Source: Kryptolebias marmoratus
Lineage: Eukaryota > Chordata > Actinopteri > Cyprinodontiformes > Rivulidae
Assembly (NCBI RefSeq): GCF_001649575.2
Contig: NC_051450.1
Span: 17,605,959 to 17,669,958 of the forward strand
Direction of reading: 5' to 3'
Length of the DNA: 64,000 nt
In this document: positions 58,897-64,000 of the stretch, in pieces
Layout of the letters: each line of letters begins with the position of its first letter
Numbering within the stretch: the stretch's first letter is position 1
Program-made: the position numbers and the translations under genes
The notes under the pieces: model-generated
Seen by the model: the letters and a program-made list of their open reading frames with translations, nothing else
Databases searched by the model: none
What the model was told of the DNA's origin: nothing

Positions 58897-61499
58897 GATG
58901 GCCATCAGACCATATCAGAGCAACAAATAGTCCTCCAAAACAAATACAAATAGCTTGAATTTATGCTTTCTTTTAGCTTTTTTCTTTGATATTTTTTAAG
59001 GATGAATATCAGTAGCCGTATGTTTTTATTAAGTGATTATTTTAGTTGTTTTAAGTGCTTATGATAAGTGTTTTCATCCCAAAAAAGTTCAGTTTGATAT
59101 TTCCCAACCTCTGTCCTATATGGTTGTTTCTCTCTTGCACAGGAAACAAACAAAAAGTAAAACCATTGCAGGACAATTTGTTCTTTATGTATTAGAAAGC
59201 TAAATGAAAACACCTTTGCTGTTGTTCTTTAACCCTACCTTGTTTTATGATCTACAAAGATTGTTGGAACCTGTTTGATTTTGGTAAGCAGTCAGTCAGA
59301 ACCTGATATCCATCATCTTCCCTGCCACGCTCCCTCTGGGATCCATTTATCTGTGAATACTCCAGTTTGAATACTGTGATCCCACGGCCGAGGCCTCGAC
59401 TAATGAAATAACGCCTGCTAATGCTATGATATTACATTTAGGGACTAGTTTGCCTCATGAATGCTTAATGAGAATGTCCAATCATGCATAAACAGAAGAA
59501 GGAGCTACAGAAGAAATTTGGAAGGAAGAGAAGGGCAAAAGGTAAATCATGCTTGGATAGTTAGTGAGGGGAATGTATATGTGTGTGTTGGGATGAAGTG
59601 TGTGTATACAGGGGTGTGATTACTTGCTGCTGAGGTAGCACTGCATTACACATGAGGATTTGGAACGGCCCAGATAAAGTAATCTATGATTAACTAGGGC
59701 ACGGCTGTCCTGCCACCCTGCCAACAGCTGTAGTCAGGGGGGGATTTCAAAATTATGAGATGTCCAAACATTTTAGGTGCAGCGGGAAATACATATTGGT
59801 ACAGCAGCGGGGTGAAAGTTGGCCAGATGAACGTTATGCATGAAGTCAAAGGTGACCGTCTGCCGTTGGGGAATAGGTGACACAGCAAATGTAGCCCAGT
59901 CGATACAAACCCTTTTTATAAGTCCTTGGATTTGTCAGAGAATTGTTGAAGTGGTGGTGGAGTCTTGAGAGGATTTGTGGAGAGGGAATCGTAAGCTGGG
60001 GGTCATGGTTTGGAGGACTGATCGCTGCCATGATTGCTGTAACAACTGTCCGACGGGATAACAAATCAAATTATAAAGACGGACACCCGAGCACAGACCC
60101 CGCCGCTGTCTGAAATTGATTGCTAGCACCAGGAGCTGATATTGCCGGGTCTGGTCTGTCATAGTCCATCAGAAGTCATTATCGCCAAGGGAACTCTAAA
60201 CCTTATGCAGAGCTGAATGAGGAAGAAGCCATCTGCTGTCTTGCGAGAAACTGCCGAAAAACAAAAACACAGACAGAGCCGTGTTTGGGTTTTAAATGTA
60301 TGTTTTTTTTTTTGTATATTTCAAGGTTTTTTGAATACTATTGAATAGTAAAATATGCAACACCCTAAGTCTTTGCTAAATCCAGCCTGGTACCACTGTG
60401 TGTGAGTGTTGCGGGATTACCTTGATTGAAGTGTTCTCATGTCTTGTATTGCCTGTAAGAACAGCACCAATCATCCCTAAATCATAGTTTGTAAGACATG
60501 AATCATCAAGAGGTTACTAACCCTTCCCACATTTGTCCCTTCTCAAGGAATAGTAAATGGATTTGCACCTCTTAAGTATTACGATTACGTTTCAATAGTC
60601 ACTGGTTCCCCCATTCTAGCAGACGGCTATTTTTATTCTGCTGCGTGATTAGTCATTAAACTGAGGAGAGCTGTCATTGGAAATCATTTTCATGTCTTTA
60701 GACAGTTCCTCAGTTCATCCAAATAATGAGCGATTTTGCCTGTGGGGGGAACAGGGCCCATATTTTATTGAGAGGCAAGACAGTTCCTCAATAACACCAG
60801 AAGTTTCATAATGTTCCCTGAAGTGAATGGACTTTGTGTTTGAGGCCATTTACAGAAAATGGCTATGGCTCTAAAGATGGCTCAATACTTTGTACCATGA
60901 AGTGTCTGAGTTCCTAAATGTGCCACTCGCCCTCTCAGTCATGGTTTTATACACCGCAGACAGGCACATTAAATGTTGCTACATCATAAAGGTAGTTTAT
61001 AGACAAGCATTTTCTTTCAACAGTTTAAAGTGGGCATATTGTGAAAAATGCCACTTTTTTTGGTTTAATGGCATATTTCTAGGTGTCTGAAGCCTCCATT
61101 AACTCAAAAACAGTTAAAAACCTCAACATTGTCATTTCTTTTAGCATTTCAGATATATAGTGGAACAGTACATCACTTTAACCACTTAAAGCTGAGAAAA
61201 TTAGGTCTATTCATCTTTATTTCCTCCTAATGTCAACTTCAGATCATGCTGGATTCACAGTACTTCAGAAACAGAAACAATAAGTTTTTTTCTTTCTTTT
61301 GCTTTTCTGTTTACTGCAAAATCTCATAAGTCTTTCTACTGTGGGAACTGTTTGCTGTCCTCAAAAATTATCACGTGTACTTTGTGTCTATACAACCATC
61401 TGCAAAAACATGTCTCACAGAAAAGATAAGAGGGAAGTCAAGTGCCTTACAATACCCCTAACATCACCTGTAAATAAAATTGTTTTAAAGACAGACTAA

Positions 61500-61642
61500 A
61501 GAGGAGGTACATGGATGCAGTTAGAGAGGACATGCAGGTAGCTGGAGTGAGGACAGAGGACACAGAAGACAGATGGAGGAGGATGACTCACTGTAGTGAC
61601 CCCTGAAAAGGAAACAGCCGAAAGAAAAAGAAGAGTTGCAAA
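61500..61642 (+). mobile_element. 5'-truncated LINE, last 140 bp
   Basis: GAGAGGACATGCAGGTAGCT, then GACACAGAAGACAGATGGAG, then GTGACCCCTGAAAAGGAAAC and GCCGAAAGAAAAAGAAGA. This is the well-known 3' end of an abundant fish non-LTR element (typically GCGACCCCTAACGGGAGCAG then CCGAAAGAAGAAGA). The clade, perhaps RTE, is not certain. Confidence 0.7.
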
Positions 61643-61689
61643 TTCTAAAAACAAGAAATTTTGTCTTTTTATGCAAAACTATTAAAGCC

Positions 61690-61690
61690 A

Positions 61691-61746
<56 letters not shown>
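61690..61746 (+). repeat. (AT)n microsatellite
   Basis: About 25 AT units, located 45 bases after the LINE tail, so it may have grown from it. Confidence 0.95.
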
Positions 61747-61747
<1 letters not shown>

Positions 61748-64000
61748 TTTAATTAGGACACTGGAACTTTTCAGGGAATTTCAAGGGCAATGAAATGACA
61801 AAGGCAGTGAAAACAAGGTCAGTCTGTTGGTGTTCTGCACAGGACAAATCTGAAGGTGGTTTTACTTTTTTTGTCTCATTTTCTTAAGACTATAACATAA
61901 ATGTTTGCCATTATGTCTTTAAACCCATGCATAAGAAAACATGGTGGAGGTAAAACTGTTTTTGGGAGACACTTAAAGCAAAACCTCTGAGGCTTTACTT
62001 TCATCAGACCGGGTTCTTTAATATTGTATTGTTTATTTTCCAATACTGGTAAATTGGCCTTAAGTGCTCAACTGTGCATTCTCTGCTGTTCTAGCATTAA
62101 ATGAGTCACACCAGAGCAGCGAATAGTCTAATTTATTTCTGTGTAATTACAATCAGTGTAAGAGTCTCTCTGAATAAGACCCACCAGCAGCCCGAGAACA
62201 GGACCGCATTGATAAAGCATTTACAACAGTGGAACAAGAAAAATTAAGCTCTTTTCTATTCGTACCTTGTTGTTCTTATTATGCTGGATCATTCTTACTG
62301 AGTGTGCTTTTCTGCTGCTGCACAATGACTTCATCTGAGAGCTCCAAAGGTGCATTACTTTAGAAGCCTCAAGCCAGCTTCCAACTGACTTGGGCCGTTG
62401 GTTTAAAATTACAAATGCAGTGATGTTCAGCAAAGATTCACATATTGTATGTGTGTTTCCATCAAAGCCACTGGATTTTGTTCCACTAAAATAACACCAG
62501 TTTGTTTATTTACTTCATTAAACCTATGCTTTTGATCTTTTTAGGCATTCTCTGTGGGAAACAGAAGCTAAAATGAACAAAACAGTAGCTTCAATTAGCA
62601 AAAACGGTCCCTAAAATAAGCAAAACAGTAGTTTAAATTAGAAAAAATCCTAAAGCTAAAATTAGCAAATGTGTAGCTAAAAGTTAAAAGGAGCAAAATG
62701 GATGCTAAACGCCACAGAATGGTAACTAAAACTAGTATAAGAAGACTAAAAATCAAACATGTATACTGACAGATTAAAAAAAAAACATTTTGAAAGATTT
62801 GAAGTGGTCTCAGTGGGGAATTTTATTTCAAATAGTGAAATATTTTGAAATGTATAAAAGTTACAATAGCACACTATTCCTGATAAGGTGAACGGTTTGA
62901 TATGTGAATGAATAAAATAGCACAAAGTATTCAGAAGTAGTTTGACTGCAAAAACATATACAGAAGAAACTATAAACAGGAAAACGATGGCATGAATGCT
63001 GACTTAGCATTCACACAATTATCCACAGTGTATTTCAAAGTGTTTAGTGCACTTTTTCTGCTTTGTGCTGTTTCTAATGGACCCATGTAACACCCTATTA
63101 GATTGGGAACCCATCAGAGCAGACCGATAAGGACTTAGGGATCTACTTTAGTCATTTACTGCAAAGTGGCAAGTTCAACTCAGTGAGCCTTTTATGGAGT
63201 ACACCAGCTGGGTAAACAAATTAATCGTACAGCCATGGTTCCCCAGTACAATGACGGAGCCTGGGGCAATCATACATCAGACAGAGTGATAGCAACTGTC
63301 TCCACCAGCAAATAGAGGGGTCCTACTATTAAAGATAGGCAACCTCAAAGGACCCATTGGTTACTGGAATTCATACTTATCCTTCCCTCTCAAGTACACT
63401 GCTCTGCTTCTGTTGACTGATAAAATAGTGCAGCTAAACTGAATAAGAGTCTTAAGAGTTTTCTGTGTTGATCTATGCATGAAGAGAGTTAAAGGAACAA
63501 ATAGGCAAAATTATTCACTTTCATATATGTTTGTGTTGTCTGTATAAACAGGAAAGTGTCGTTTTTATGGTTTGTTTTTTCGATTAGTCTCATATACAGT
63601 TCAGCAACCGTCAGTAGTGTCTTTATTAACCGGTATTGGACCAGACTGGTCCAGTAATTACTGAAGTACTATAACCTGCAGCACCAGAGTGGGCAGCTCT
63701 GTGTATCTGTTCTTATATATGTGTGTGTGCGTGTGTTTCTCTATATGACTGCAGATTACATCATAAGCGGGAGAAACGGTGTGTGCTCCACAGCATCTAA
63801 AAATGGAAACACATCACTTCAGGTTCAAATTAAGTTAGAAGGTTGTTAAGCTTATACAGCCGAGTGCAGTTTGTCCACAGCTCTCTGGAGTTATTTGCTT
63901 ATTTGGGAACATTTTTAACACTTAACCTCAAATTTCAGACTTTAGAGTAGTATTTAATGTGTATGCTTGTAGTCTGATTGGAAGCATTTTAAAGTTGTAT

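Larger units (their letters stand above)
43223..64000 (+). other. First intron of the dok gene (5' part)
   Basis: A GTGAGT donor is followed by more than 20.7 kb without a second coding exon; I looked for the RCWLVFKKASSKGP segment and did not find it. Long first introns are typical for DOK5 and DOK6. Contents include microsatellites, repeats A, B and C, a hAT relic, a LINE tail, and AT-balanced blocks that may be enhancers (see findings). Stretches at 45.8-47.0, 48.7-50.2, 54.6-55.7 and 62.5-64.0 kb show nothing I can name. Confidence 0.7.

Noticed and set aside
1..64000. CRISPR arrays, operons, tRNA or rRNA genes
   Set aside because: None seen. Repeats are eukaryotic dispersed or microsatellite types, and the tRNA-like heads belong to SINEs.

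Overview
The window is vertebrate genomic DNA, almost certainly a teleost fish. Its genes have many small exons with GT-AG introns. The repeats are fish types: a Rex3/RTE-like LINE end with a GATGGATG-type tail, an L1-like relic, tRNA-derived SINEs, hAT elements, and palindromic MITE-like families. Long CA and CTTT microsatellites also occur. Almost all open frames are chance frames; only about 3% of the window codes for protein. All three genes are on the + strand.

Layout. (1) 1-1421: last two coding exons of pi15 (peptidase inhibitor 15, a secreted CAP protein), followed by an AT-rich 3' UTR with polyadenylation signals at 1646 and 3817. (2) About 3.8-13.7 kb: intergenic DNA with a CTTT array, palindromic repeat fragments and one clean hAT MITE with its target duplication. 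(3) About 13.8-30.1 kb: complete crispld1 (cysteine-rich secretory protein LCCL domain-containing 1). It has a probable noncoding first exon, 14 coding exons (14996-28583) giving a 522-residue protein, and a 3' UTR with a signal at 30108. Its introns carry a SINE, a Rex3-like 3' end, an antisense L1-like reverse-transcriptase relic and copies of two unnamed repeat families. (4) About 30.1-42.8 kb: intergenic, repeat-rich, with possible conserved noncoding blocks. (5) 42.8-64.0 kb: CpG-rich promoter, 5' UTR and first coding exon of a DOK5/DOK6-type adaptor gene (dok6 favoured by linkage), then more than 20 kb of its first intron. That intron holds a broken hAT transposase relic and several blocks that look like noncoding regulatory sequence.

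pi15 and crispld1 are tandem paralogues: both contain a 116-bp exon of identical phase encoding the same part of the CAP domain. The pi15-crispld1 pair is conserved across vertebrates. The next gene in mammals, HNF4G, was not found between crispld1 and the dok gene. The three genes do not form a pathway: two encode secreted CAP-domain proteins and the third a cytoplasmic receptor-tyrosine-kinase adaptor.

Most unusual observations: several foldback repeats, one inside the crispld1 3' UTR; a dispersed repeat twice present as a head-to-tail dimer; an in-frame upstream ATG in the dok gene; and possible recoding of the crispld1 linker at a 75-bp intron. I found no clearly new gene system. Repeat boundaries are read by eye and are approximate.
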